Shown here in pieces: positions 50,817 through 59,055 of a stretch of 64,000 bases of DNA (position 1 is its first letter; each line of letters begins with the position of its first letter). Where the stretch lies: NCBI GenBank assembly GCA_965213765.1, contig OZ243926.1, forward strand, positions 1,674,001 through 1,738,000, in the 5' to 3' direction. The DNA comes from JAJDXO01 sp965213765 (GTDB taxonomy: Bacteria; Pseudomonadota; Alphaproteobacteria; Rhodospirillales; UBA2165). The notes beneath the pieces are model-generated. The model did not search any database. It worked only from the letters and a program-made list of their open reading frames with translations, and was not told the origin of the DNA. A program made the position numbers and the translations under genes.

Positions 50817-52391
50817 TCATTGGTACCACTTCCAGTCTTTGAGAATTTCGCGCGCGGCATTGTGCCCGGGCACAGCAGATACGGCACCGCCTGGATGTGT
50901 CGATGCGCCGCACTGGTACAGATTGTGTACGGGTGAACGATAGTCGGCGTAACGGGGTACCGGCCGCATGAAGAACAACTGATCCAAGGTCAGCTCTCCG
51001 TGCTGCGAATTACCGCCTGGTAGATTGATATCCGCTTCGATGTCCTTCGGCGTGTAGAGCCTGTAGTCGATCACGCTGTCGGAGAATCCCGGCGCAAATC
51101 GGTCCAACACCCCGAAGGCGTTCTTGACCAATTGCGGCCCCTCGTGATCCCAATTCGAGTTGCGCAACTCATACGGGGTCACGCCGCCTTGGATGACGAC
51201 GACATGCTTGCCGTCCGGTGCCAGGGTTGGATCCGTATAGCTGGGCACGTTTGGAGAAAGAAACGGTTCGGTCGAGTACCAGCCGAATTTGGCGTCATGA
51301 AAGGCCTGTTCCAGGAACTCGGGCGTCGGGCAGATATGGACATAGGCGGGATATTCGATCCCGGTCTTCTCTTTGCTGAAACCCTTGTATTGGGGAAGCT
51401 GATCCACCGCCAAGAGCAGTTTGAATCCCATCCCCCTGGATCTAAATCCCTTTACATCATCTACAAAATCCTCCGGCAGATGGCTTTCATCCACCATATC
51501 CAGAAAAGTGCGTTTGACGTTTACGTTCGAAATCACCCGACTGGCGTATAGCTCCTCGCCTGTCCTTAAACGCACTCCCACGGCGTTTCCATCGCGCACC
51601 AGAATTTCATCGACCCAGGAATTGCACTGGATCTCCATTCCATGCGCGGTGCCCGAAGCCGCGATTGCGTCCGCAATGGCGCCCATTCCGCCTTTGCAGA
51701 AGCTCATGCCGGTCTGCCCAATTAGGTGGGTTACCAGGTAGAAGGCCGTCCCCGGGCTGTAGGGGCCGACATTGCCGCCAATGGTGGCCCAGAACATGAA
51801 CTTCGCCTTCACCAGGTCGTTTTCGAACCAGCGGCTGACATAGTCATGTGCACTCATCGAAAGAGCGTGGAGAAGGTTGTAAACCTCCTTTTCTGCGTTG
51901 CGATAACGCCAAGCAAATCGCGCAGTATTCCACAGCCCCGGTAGATCCTTGCGAAACGGGTTGAGCGGGGTCTCCATCTGGAGTCTGCGTAGAATTTCGA
52001 TGGTCGACTGCAGACGTTCGAAGAATTTGGGGTAGTTGTCGGCATCGTGCTTCGAGAAGCGGGCGATCTGTTCGCGCGTCTTGACCGGATCCTTGGAGAA
52101 GACGATCCCGTCATCCTCCGTCGGATTAAACACGTTTGGCTGGGGATAGTACTCCAGGCCAAACTTTCTTAGCTCCAACTCCTCTATGACTTTGGGGTGC
52201 AAATGACCCATGATGAAAGAGTAGGTCGAAGCGCGGAAGCCAGGACTAAACTCTTCCGTGACACTCGCACCGCCTACGTAGGGCTTTTGTTCCAGCACCA
52301 GCGTTTTCTTGCCGGCGCGGGCCAGATAGGCGCCGCAGGTCAGACCATTGTGGCCGCCGCCGATGATTATGGCGTCGTACTTGCGGGTCAT
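50817..52391 (-). CDS. FAD-dependent oxidoreductase (phytoene-desaturase-like)
   Basis: 524 residues from the ATG at 52391, overlapping the upstream stop (ATGA). The N-terminal dinucleotide-binding motif is YDAIIIGGGHNGLTCGAYLA with a following LVLEQKPYVGGAS. The C-terminal FAD segment is LYQCGASTHPGGAVSAVPGH, then NAAREIL. These are the two ends of the amine-oxidase/phytoene-desaturase fold. Family members desaturate or oxidise diverse substrates. Here it sits among CoA and carboxylate enzymes, so it probably oxidises an intermediate of the pathway and not a carotenoid; no carotenoid genes are near. Confidence 0.85.
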   Translation of the reverse strand: MTRKYDAIIIGGGHNGLTCGAYLARAGKKTLVLEQKPYVGGASVTEEFSPGFRASTYSFIMGHLHPKVIEELELRKFGLEYYPQPNVFNPTEDDGIVFSKDPVKTREQIARFSKHDADNYPKFFERLQSTIEILRRLQMETPLNPFRKDLPGLWNTARFAWRYRNAEKEVYNLLHALSMSAHDYVSRWFENDLVKAKFMFWATIGGNVGPYSPGTAFYLVTHLIGQTGMSFCKGGMGAIADAIAASGTAHGMEIQCNSWVDEILVRDGNAVGVRLRTGEELYASRVISNVNVKRTFLDMVDESHLPEDFVDDVKGFRSRGMGFKLLLAVDQLPQYKGFSKEKTGIEYPAYVHICPTPEFLEQAFHDAKFGWYSTEPFLSPNVPSYTDPTLAPDGKHVVVIQGGVTPYELRNSNWDHEGPQLVKNAFGVLDRFAPGFSDSVIDYRLYTPKDIEADINLPGGNSQHGELTLDQLFFMRPVPRYADYRSPVHNLYQCGASTHPGGAVSAVPGHNAAREILKDWKWYQ

Positions 52392-53185
52392 TTTCCCTTC
52401 CAAACCGGCTTGCGTTTCTCGATGAAAGCCGAGAGTCCTTCCTGGCGGTCATCGGAGAACATCAACAACGCCGAGAGATCTCCCCCCGAGTTAAGTGCTT
52501 GCTCGAACGTCTGATAGGGCGCCCGGTCGATCGCCTGCTTGACCGCCATGATGGACAGAGGCGCCGACGACGCCATTTCGCCAACAATGTCCACCGCTTT
52601 CGATACCGCCCCGCCGGCGGGCACCACATGATTGAGAATACCCGAGGCAAGCGCCTCGTCAGCGTTTATCCGCCTTCCCGTAAATGCCAGTTCCTTGGCC
52701 TTGCGTTCACCGATCGCACGAGCCAAGGACCAGGCACCGCCGAGAATCGGGAATAGGCCGAGTTTGGCCTCCGTGATGCCAAATTCCGCTGTTTCGGACC
52801 CGACGATGAAGTCACAACGGAGCGCGACCTCCATCCCGCCACCAAGGGCATAGCCCTCTACCGCCGCAATCACCGGCTTGGTGTAGTTGACGAAGAAGCG
52901 CATGAAGTTGTGCAGTCCACTTTGGGTGTAGCGGTATCGATACTTATCGAACGGGTCCATGTCGGCGGCAGCCGTGTTCTTCACATCTCCACCCGCACAA
53001 AAGGCCTTGTCGTCACCCGTCAAGATCACAGCTGTTACAGCGCCATCACGCTCCCAGGTTTCCATCTGCGCCCGAGCCTCGGCGAGCATCTGTTCGGTCA
53101 GCGCATTTCGTGCCTCGGGCCTGGCGAAGCGGATTATTCCCGCATTGCCGTTCGTTTCCACGTGGATCTCCGATGGAGCGGCCAT
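52388..53185 (-). CDS. Enoyl-CoA hydratase/isomerase family protein
   Basis: 265 residues from the ATG at 53185; a TTG at 53197 is in frame. The crotonase fold is clear: IIRFARPEARNALTEQMLAE, the oxyanion-hole segment AFCAGGDVKNTAAADM, and KPVIAAVEGYALGGGMEVAL, followed by AEFGITEAKLGLFP. One of the two usual hydratase glutamates appears to be at the Glu of GMEVAL and the other at the Glu of FGITEAK. It acts on a CoA thioester, probably made by the acyl-CoA synthetase at 55081. The start is 5 bp from the end of the isochorismatase-family gene. Confidence 0.88.
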   Translation of the reverse strand: MAAPSEIHVETNGNAGIIRFARPEARNALTEQMLAEARAQMETWERDGAVTAVILTGDDKAFCAGGDVKNTAAADMDPFDKYRYRYTQSGLHNFMRFFVNYTKPVIAAVEGYALGGGMEVALRCDFIVGSETAEFGITEAKLGLFPILGGAWSLARAIGERKAKELAFTGRRINADEALASGILNHVVPAGGAVSKAVDIVGEMASSAPLSIMAVKQAIDRAPYQTFEQALNSGGDLSALLMFSDDRQEGLSAFIEKRKPVWKGK

Positions 53186-53189
53186 CGTC

Positions 53190-53861
53190 TCACACAAGCA
53201 TTTCTATGGTTTGGTCGGCCGTTCTCACGTCGCCGAAGGATTGGTAAAACGAGGTCAATCCGGCCAGGTGATCGTCGTCATATCGGGCTGCGTTTGCGTC
53301 CTCGACCATCACAACCTTGTAGTCCAGCATCATCGCGTCACGGGCCGTGGACTCGCTGCACATGTTGGTCGCCGTGCCCGTCACGATAAGGTTTTCGATA
53401 CCCAGGCCCTGCAAAATGTCGTGCAGATTCGAAGCGCCGACGATGAACGGCGAGAAGCGTCTCTTGGTGACGATACGGTCGTCGTCCTCGACCTCAAGAG
53501 CGGGATAAATTTCGTAGCCCTCGTTGCCGGGGCTTAGTTTGGTCAGGTGGTTCCGGCCCTTCGCCTCGGTGAAAAAATACTTGTGGTAGATTTGCCATTG
53601 GCTCGGCGCGCCTTCATTCTCGGCGCAACGCATGATCACCCAGATAACCGGCGCTCCCTTCTCCCTGCATGCCGCGGCAAGCCGATTGATGTTGGGCACG
53701 ATCGAAATCGCCGTGTCCACCTCAGCCACATAGAAATTCTGCATGTCGATGACGAGGAGGGCGGTCTTGAGCGCTTCAAACTTGTCGAATACCTCCAGCC
53801 TTCCCCGCTTAGCCATGATCCGTTCGACCACGTAGTCAGGGATTTTCACATCATGGGGCAT
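53190..53861 (-). CDS. Isochorismatase-family cysteine hydrolase
   Basis: 223 residues from the ATG at 53861, which has GGAGG 8 bp upstream; in-frame ATGs lie further up. The catalytic triad of the family is visible: Asp in ALLVIDMQNF, Lys in VTKRRFSPF and Cys in TGTATNMCSESTARDAMML. Members hydrolyse amides or vinyl ethers, for example N-carbamoyl compounds or isochorismate. The N-terminal 38 residues (PDYVVERIMAKRGRLEVFDK) are longer than usual. Its substrate here is unknown; it is in the middle of the catabolic operon. Confidence 0.88.
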   Translation of the reverse strand: MPHDVKIPDYVVERIMAKRGRLEVFDKFEALKTALLVIDMQNFYVAEVDTAISIVPNINRLAAACREKGAPVIWVIMRCAENEGAPSQWQIYHKYFFTEAKGRNHLTKLSPGNEGYEIYPALEVEDDDRIVTKRRFSPFIVGASNLHDILQGLGIENLIVTGTATNMCSESTARDAMMLDYKVVMVEDANAARYDDDHLAGLTSFYQSFGDVRTADQTIEMLV

Positions 53862-53958
53862 GCCCATTTCCTCCCATTTGGCCATTATTTTTGCCCACTT
53901 TATCCCACTAGTGAAGCGTTTCAAAATAGTTTTTGGCCGCCGCTGGATTGAGAGAAAT

Positions 53959-54153
53959 TTATTCCTGCCGGTTTATGAACACCGGGTTGCCGGCAACGCC
54001 GTACGCCCCGTCCTGGACCTCGTTTATGATCACCCGAACTTGCCCGGGTTTCGCATCCAATGTTTCAATCACAGCCTCGGTCATGCGTTCTATCAGCCGG
54101 CTTTTCGTCTCCTGGTCGCGACCCTCAATTATGGTGATGCTTACAATTGCCAT
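53959..54153 (-). CDS. 4-oxalocrotonate tautomerase family protein lacking Pro1
   Basis: 64 residues from the ATG at 54153, the normal size. The family pattern is intact (IVSITIIEGRDQETKSRLIE, then VIETLDAKPGQVRVIINEV and GVAGNPVF), with the substrate-binding Arg of EGR. The residue after the start Met should be the catalytic Pro1 (MPI-), but here the codon is GCA, giving Ala. Without Pro1 the usual acid-base chemistry should be absent or altered. It may be a non-catalytic or differently working member. It lies between the SDR and isochorismatase-family genes. Confidence 0.88.
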   Translation of the reverse strand: MAIVSITIIEGRDQETKSRLIERMTEAVIETLDAKPGQVRVIINEVQDGAYGVAGNPVFINRQE

Positions 54154-54179
54154 TTTTTCCTTCTCAAGCAGGTGGTTGC

Positions 54180-54929
54180 TCAGCGCGTAATTCCGCCTCC
54201 GTCGACGATCAGGCACTGACCGCTAACAAAGCCCGCATGATCGCTGATGAAAAATGCGATCGGTCCTATAAGATCGCCAGGTTCCTGATCCCGCGACAAG
54301 GATCGCCCCGCGGCGATGGTTGCCTTCCGATCCGCGATGCCGTCGCGGGCCAGGACGCCCTCGCTCATGGTCAGCCCGGGGGCGATCGTATTGACCCGAA
54401 TATTTTTTGGCCCAAGCTCGCGGATCAACGAACGAGTCATCGCCAGAATTCCACCCTTGGAAGCATCATAGTGCAGCAGACCGGGATACCCGTGGAAGAT
54501 GCGGTTGGTGGATACCATGACGATTGATCCGCCACCCACCCGCTCCATGGCAGGAACGGCGGCTCTCGCGCACAGCCAGGGCCCCTTGACATTGACCCTC
54601 ATGACTTCGTCCCACAGATCGGGATCGATCTCGTCGAACATCTCGATGGGCAGCGCCGAGAAAAGGGCCGCGTTACAAACCAGCCCATCGACTCCACCGA
54701 AAGCCTTCTCGGTCTCGGCAACCATCTGATCGCAGTCGTCCGGACTGGTAACGTCCGCTTGAACTCCGATCGCTTCATTGCCGTCCGACGAAATTCGCTG
54801 AACGACATCCTCAGGGTCGGTGAGATCGCAGACCGCGACCTTTGCGCCCATTTTGGCAAATCCCGAAGCCACGGCGGCGCCAATCCCTTGCGCCGCCCCG
54901 GTTATAATTATTCGCTTAGAGTTCAACAT
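54180..54929 (-). CDS. Short-chain dehydrogenase/reductase (SDR)
   Basis: 249 residues from the ATG at 54929, 6 bp after a GAGG; the ATG at 54941 is the alternative. Cofactor motif RIIITGAAQGIGAAVASGF (TGxxxGIG), Asp at CDLTD favouring NAD, NAAL in the middle, the active-site Ser in MVSTNR and Tyr-x-x-x-Lys in HYDASKGG. The end GFVSGQCLIVDGG is standard. It oxidises an alcohol or reduces a ketone in the pathway. First of the run of closely spaced genes that continues to tctC; 150 bp separates it from the acyl-CoA synthetase. Confidence 0.9.
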   Translation of the reverse strand: MLNSKRIIITGAAQGIGAAVASGFAKMGAKVAVCDLTDPEDVVQRISSDGNEAIGVQADVTSPDDCDQMVAETEKAFGGVDGLVCNAALFSALPIEMFDEIDPDLWDEVMRVNVKGPWLCARAAVPAMERVGGGSIVMVSTNRIFHGYPGLLHYDASKGGILAMTRSLIRELGPKNIRVNTIAPGLTMSEGVLARDGIADRKATIAAGRSLSRDQEPGDLIGPIAFFISDHAGFVSGQCLIVDGGGITR

Positions 54930-55080
54930 CAGCTGCCTCATCCTCGACCGTGGTATGTGCCATCGACATCGATCAACCTACAATTCCGTTGACCGGATAA
55001 GGGATTGAGCGCGGTCGCGTTGGTTACCGCATGTCAGATAACCGATCTCTCGCCGGCACTCATATTGGTTCCGTAGCGGC

Positions 55081-57153
55081 TCACAGATCTACGACCAGAT
55101 CGGCCGCTACGAGGCGATCTGGCGTCACAATTAGCGGATTGATTTCCAAAGAAGGCAGTTGATCTGCAACCTCCGACATCCGCACCAACACTTCTGCCAG
55201 AGCATCGCGGTTCACCGGTCCGGCGCCGCGCCAGCCATCCAGCATGCGTTCCGCTCTTATTTCCTTAATCATCGAGTGAGCTTCGTTATCGCCAAAAGGC
55301 GGCTTGCGATACTTCAGGTCATCCAGCAATTCACATATAGTCCCGCCCGAGCCAAGCATGACGAGCGGTCCAAAATGCGGATCACTTCGGACAGCCAACA
55401 ATACTTCCACACCGTCGACGTGAGGACACCAGGTGACATGGATGTCCGGCCAATTTTCGACGTGTTCGTCGGCCAGTTTTGCCAAATCACAATAAGCAGC
55501 TTCCACCGCCTCCGGCACGGACAGGTTGGACCGCACACCGCCCAATTCCGTCCGGTGTTTCAACCCCGTCGCCGTCAATTTGAGCACGATGGTTTCGTGC
55601 TCCGAAAGTGCGGACACCGCTTCTGCCGCTGATGCCGCGTGTGCGTCGGTGAGCACCTCAATGCCCGTATTTCGAAGGATATCGATGACCGCATCGATAC
55701 TGCCCGCCTGATCACCCGAAGGAAGAGGCGCGGTAGTCGGCTTTTCGAATGATCTACCGGCTCGCACCAACTTGGCGACCGCCTCCGTCATGACGGTCGG
55801 ATCGTCAAAGACTGCGATGCCGCTTCTCACCAGATCAGCGCGATCGTCGTCATCGAGGTTTGCCGCGATGGCGATTAGCTTGTCTGGGTGACTGCTTTGA
55901 AATGTCAACATCTGCGACATGATTCCGTAGCGCGTCCGGGGAACCAAGGGCACGTGACTGATATAACCGAGCATCGTTTGTGGGTCGCGTTCCAATCCCC
56001 ACTTCAGGTGACCGCCGGTAATTTCCATGTTGCTCATGGAGGGCGCGGAAATGTCGATGGGATTGCGGTCATTGACAAACGAGTTTGTCTCCTTGAGATC
56101 GGCCAGCGCATTTTCCGGATAATCGGGGAGCTTCAAGCCGTTATTTGCCGCGGCGTCCGATATCATCACAGCCCCTCCACCGGAAACCGAGATCGCCACA
56201 ACTTCGGGCGAAGCTGGAATTACTCGAGCGTTGCAGGCAGCGACCAAATCAATCATTTCATTGATTGATTTGGCCCGCAAAACACCGAACTGGTGGAACA
56301 AATCTTCAACCACACGGTCTTCGACGTAAACCGACGCGGTGTGCCCGGTTGCCGCCACACCGCCTTGGGGAGTGGTCCCGACCTTGAGGATCACCACAGG
56401 CTTTCTAGATTGTCGCGCCAGTTCCAGCGCCTGGACCAACTTCAAACCGCGACTGGCGTCTTCCATGTATACGGCAATCGTCTTCGTCGCGGGATCGCCG
56501 GCATAGAACGCGATTGCGTCGCAGATATCGATATCGGCCTGGTTTCCGGTGGATATCCAGTTGGCTAGCCCCAACCCGCGGTCGCGCAACTGAGCGAAAA
56601 TCTGAATGCCGACCGCGCCGGACTGACTTGCTACGGAAATATCCCCCACCACCGGCCAGCCATTGCCCCCATGATGCTCGGGCGCGCTGGTAAAACTGGC
56701 GACGAATCCGGATGCCAGCGAAATCACCCCCATGCAGTTGGGCCCGATCATCCTCATGTCATGGTCTTTGGCGATTCTCAGCAGTTCGTCCTGCCGGATC
56801 CGTCCCTCGGCGCCCGACTCCGCAAACTGCGCGCCATAGACGATGGCAATGCTTGCGCCTTTTTTCCCGGCAGCTATCAGGTTCTCGCGTACCGAAGCCG
56901 CGGGCACCGCAATCACGGCGACATCCGGTGCCTCGGGAAGATCGGAGACAGACCGATAAGCCTCGATACCCTGGACAATTTCGTTGTGCGCATTAACCGG
57001 GTAAAGCCGGCCCGCATATCCCCGCTCGAGGCAGAATTTCAGCGCGCGCCCGCCAAATTTCATGGGATTCGTGGATGCGCCGATGATCGCCGCCGATTGC
57101 GGACGAAAGCACCTCTCCAGTTTCCCGAATTCCGATTTGTCGAGTTCCTGCAT
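55081..57153 (-). CDS. Acyl-CoA synthetase (NDP-forming)/acetate-CoA ligase family
   Basis: 690 residues from the ATG at 57153, directly after the stop of the upstream gene. Residues 1-120 are the CoA-binding domain (RPQSAAIIGASTNPMKFGGR). The ligase domains follow with IGPNCMGVISL, SVASQSGAVGIQIFAQLRDR and ISTGNQADIDICD. The phosphorylated His is likely in ATGHTAS near 270. The C-terminal ATP-grasp part starts near 480 and contains VLKLTATGLKHRTELGGVRS and LGSGGTICELLDD, ending LEINPLIV. Such enzymes form acyl-CoA with ADP release. It probably activates the acid brought in by TctABC. Confidence 0.9.
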   Translation of the reverse strand: MQELDKSEFGKLERCFRPQSAAIIGASTNPMKFGGRALKFCLERGYAGRLYPVNAHNEIVQGIEAYRSVSDLPEAPDVAVIAVPAASVRENLIAAGKKGASIAIVYGAQFAESGAEGRIRQDELLRIAKDHDMRMIGPNCMGVISLASGFVASFTSAPEHHGGNGWPVVGDISVASQSGAVGIQIFAQLRDRGLGLANWISTGNQADIDICDAIAFYAGDPATKTIAVYMEDASRGLKLVQALELARQSRKPVVILKVGTTPQGGVAATGHTASVYVEDRVVEDLFHQFGVLRAKSINEMIDLVAACNARVIPASPEVVAISVSGGGAVMISDAAANNGLKLPDYPENALADLKETNSFVNDRNPIDISAPSMSNMEITGGHLKWGLERDPQTMLGYISHVPLVPRTRYGIMSQMLTFQSSHPDKLIAIAANLDDDDRADLVRSGIAVFDDPTVMTEAVAKLVRAGRSFEKPTTAPLPSGDQAGSIDAVIDILRNTGIEVLTDAHAASAAEAVSALSEHETIVLKLTATGLKHRTELGGVRSNLSVPEAVEAAYCDLAKLADEHVENWPDIHVTWCPHVDGVEVLLAVRSDPHFGPLVMLGSGGTICELLDDLKYRKPPFGDNEAHSMIKEIRAERMLDGWRGAGPVNRDALAEVLVRMSEVADQLPSLEINPLIVTPDRLVAADLVVDL

Positions 57154-58575
57154 TCAGCCCTGCCGCTTACGGGTCACGGTAAATGTCTCGTTCACAAACC
57201 ACATCCCGCCATGCCTGACGAGCACCTCGCGCACCACGTCCAGATAGCGAGAATCCCGGGACATGACCTGTTGCGCCAATTCCTCCTTGATCTCAACGAA
57301 ATAGAGCGCGTTGTTCCAGGCGGAAGAGAGGGAGAGCAGTCCAACTTCGTGTTCGTCCATTGACGGCAGTGTGTGCATATCGAACCGAAACAGGGAACGG
57401 GCGTCGGTCAGGCCGCTGAACTTATAGTCGCTTTGCTCGGCACCGAGAGCTTTTCGGAAATCACGCAGAATGTCGTAGCGGTTTACGAACGGAATCCGTT
57501 GCTTCGGCCAAACGCCACGCACGATTTCATGGGCGGGATCGTCTCCATGTGACTGAATGACGGTCAACTGCCCGCCTGGCGCCAATCGCTCGACCACGGG
57601 TCTCAGTACGTAGTCGATCCTGAATTTCATTGTGTGGCTGTGGAGGTAGGGGTGATTGAGCAAACAATAATCGTACTGTCGGATGCCCTCCCCAGGTCCA
57701 GGAATGATGCCTTTTAGGTTGGCCCGCTGGTCCTTTCTGTAAATCGTCACCACGCTCGGCACGGCGTAGACCGGTTGCGCGTGTTCGCCCTGGTAAACAA
57801 CCCATTCCTTTGAGAGGTCTTCGTAAAGCGCCGCCACCTGCTTCTGGAAGTCATAGCTCCGGTCGCCATCGAGCGCCACGTCCCGCCAAATTAGGTCCTC
57901 GGGGCAATCGTCAGACTTTTTCTCTAGATCCAGGGCTTCCCACAGGTACATATTGGTGAGAGCAAACACGCTTAGCGGATGCTCCGCCAGCCGATCGACG
58001 AGCCGCCCCATCGTGTTGCGGAGGTCCTCCAATCCGCGGCCCTTCAAAACAACAAGCACCGGTGTGTCGGGCAAAATGGCATTCAAGGCGCGCAGAGTTC
58101 GGGTCAACGTGATCCCATTGTCCATGGGCGTGTAGAACAAACGAATGCCCGGCGTACCCGGCTGCAAATTCTTGAGTTCCTCGGCCACGCGGTCCGCCAA
58201 AACCCACGACTCATTCGTCGTGCTGGCAAACACATGGAAGCGTTGGCGTTGCTCATGAAAGGCGAAACTGCCCGGCGTGCGGATCGAGGTTTCCTGGCTG
58301 ATGAGCTCGGCCATGGTCTCTCTATTGGACTGGGCCTTCTTTCGACGCGGCCGGCCGCGAAGTTCTATCTCGCCCCGGTCGGCCCGCTCGATGAATTCCG
58401 CGATTCGCTCGGCGGTTCGGGACTCGATGCGGCTGCCGCTTGATATGCGATCGACAAGCTTGCCGTCGTTGACTGCAAGCCGGCCGAACGTCGATTCCGC
58501 AATTTTGTGCTTCTTGCAAAATGCTCGAATTGCAGCGGCTAGCTTTTCCGGTTTATCGAGAAGGTGAAGAACCAT
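57154..58575 (-). CDS. N-terminal HTH fused to a putative SAM-dependent methyltransferase-like domain
   Basis: 473 residues from the ATG at 58575. Residues 8-65 resemble a lambda-repressor-type HTH: CKKHKIAESTFGRLAVNDGK, then SRIESRTAERIAEFIERA. A basic linker (GRPRRKKAQ) follows. The remainder (100-473) has alternating beta-strand segments such as GIRLFYTPMDNG, TPVLVVLKGRG and the loop LRPVVERLAPGGQLTVIQSH, which looks like the post-motif region of class I methyltransferases (an L-K-P-G-G-like turn). I cannot see a clean motif I, so the enzymatic assignment is tentative. Lying first in the operon next to a palindromic operator, it may be the pathway regulator or a sensor. Confidence 0.55.
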   Translation of the reverse strand: MVLHLLDKPEKLAAAIRAFCKKHKIAESTFGRLAVNDGKLVDRISSGSRIESRTAERIAEFIERADRGEIELRGRPRRKKAQSNRETMAELISQETSIRTPGSFAFHEQRQRFHVFASTTNESWVLADRVAEELKNLQPGTPGIRLFYTPMDNGITLTRTLRALNAILPDTPVLVVLKGRGLEDLRNTMGRLVDRLAEHPLSVFALTNMYLWEALDLEKKSDDCPEDLIWRDVALDGDRSYDFQKQVAALYEDLSKEWVVYQGEHAQPVYAVPSVVTIYRKDQRANLKGIIPGPGEGIRQYDYCLLNHPYLHSHTMKFRIDYVLRPVVERLAPGGQLTVIQSHGDDPAHEIVRGVWPKQRIPFVNRYDILRDFRKALGAEQSDYKFSGLTDARSLFRFDMHTLPSMDEHEVGLLSLSSAWNNALYFVEIKEELAQQVMSRDSRYLDVVREVLVRHGGMWFVNETFTVTRKRQG

Positions 58576-58632
58576 GTGGCTTTCAAGTGATGTCCGACAG
58601 GAATGGCGTATGGAGGCAGATGATCCAGATCG

Positions 58633-58896
58633 TCAATCGCCGACATGATGCTTGACCGTCTCAATCATCTTTATCGCCAACGCTGGCGCTGTGGCGTTTC
58701 CCTCATATTCGGTACTCTCCAATCCGGCGTTGCCGCGCCGTTTCACATTGTCTTCCTCGAGGAGCGCGGCACCATTGCCGGATACGTAGAGCGTTTTGTC
58801 CATAAGCACGCCGCTGGTTCGGGTTGGACCGGGTAGAACGAGCGGCTCCGGCAAGGTTATTCCCATATTCTGCAGGCGAGCTTCGATTTTCGACAT
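58633..58896 (-). pseudogene. RidA/YjgF-family protein, C-terminally truncated
   Basis: 87 residues from the ATG at 58896. MSKIEARLQNMGITLPEPLV and VLMDKTLYVSGNGA are the start of a RidA-type enamine/imine deaminase, and KMIETVKHHVGD is its middle helix. The family continues for about 50 more residues that include the catalytic Arg, but a TGA follows HHVGD. The downstream DNA does not restore the family in any frame I could follow. Probably inactive. Confidence 0.65.
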
Positions 58897-58926
58897 GATG
58901 CTGCCCTTGGCGCAGTAAATGAAGGT

Positions 58927-58947
58927 CAAACGAAATTGTTTCGTTTG
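58927..58947. promoter_or_regulatory. Perfect 21-bp palindromic operator candidate
   Basis: CAAACGAAA and TTTCGTTTG flank TTG, giving a perfect 9-bp inverted repeat. It lies between the RidA-like gene (minus, start 58896) and the demethylase gene (plus, start 59056). This is the place for a regulator that controls both directions, perhaps the HTH protein encoded at 57154. Confidence 0.6.
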
Positions 58948-59055
58948 GTGGGAGCCGTAGAAATTTCACTTGCAGTATTGCCCATTATCCGCCCATTAGT
59001 AAACAGAAGAGGCTCACGGCTATATGCTCACCGCTTCCGGAAGGGGAGAAGGTCA

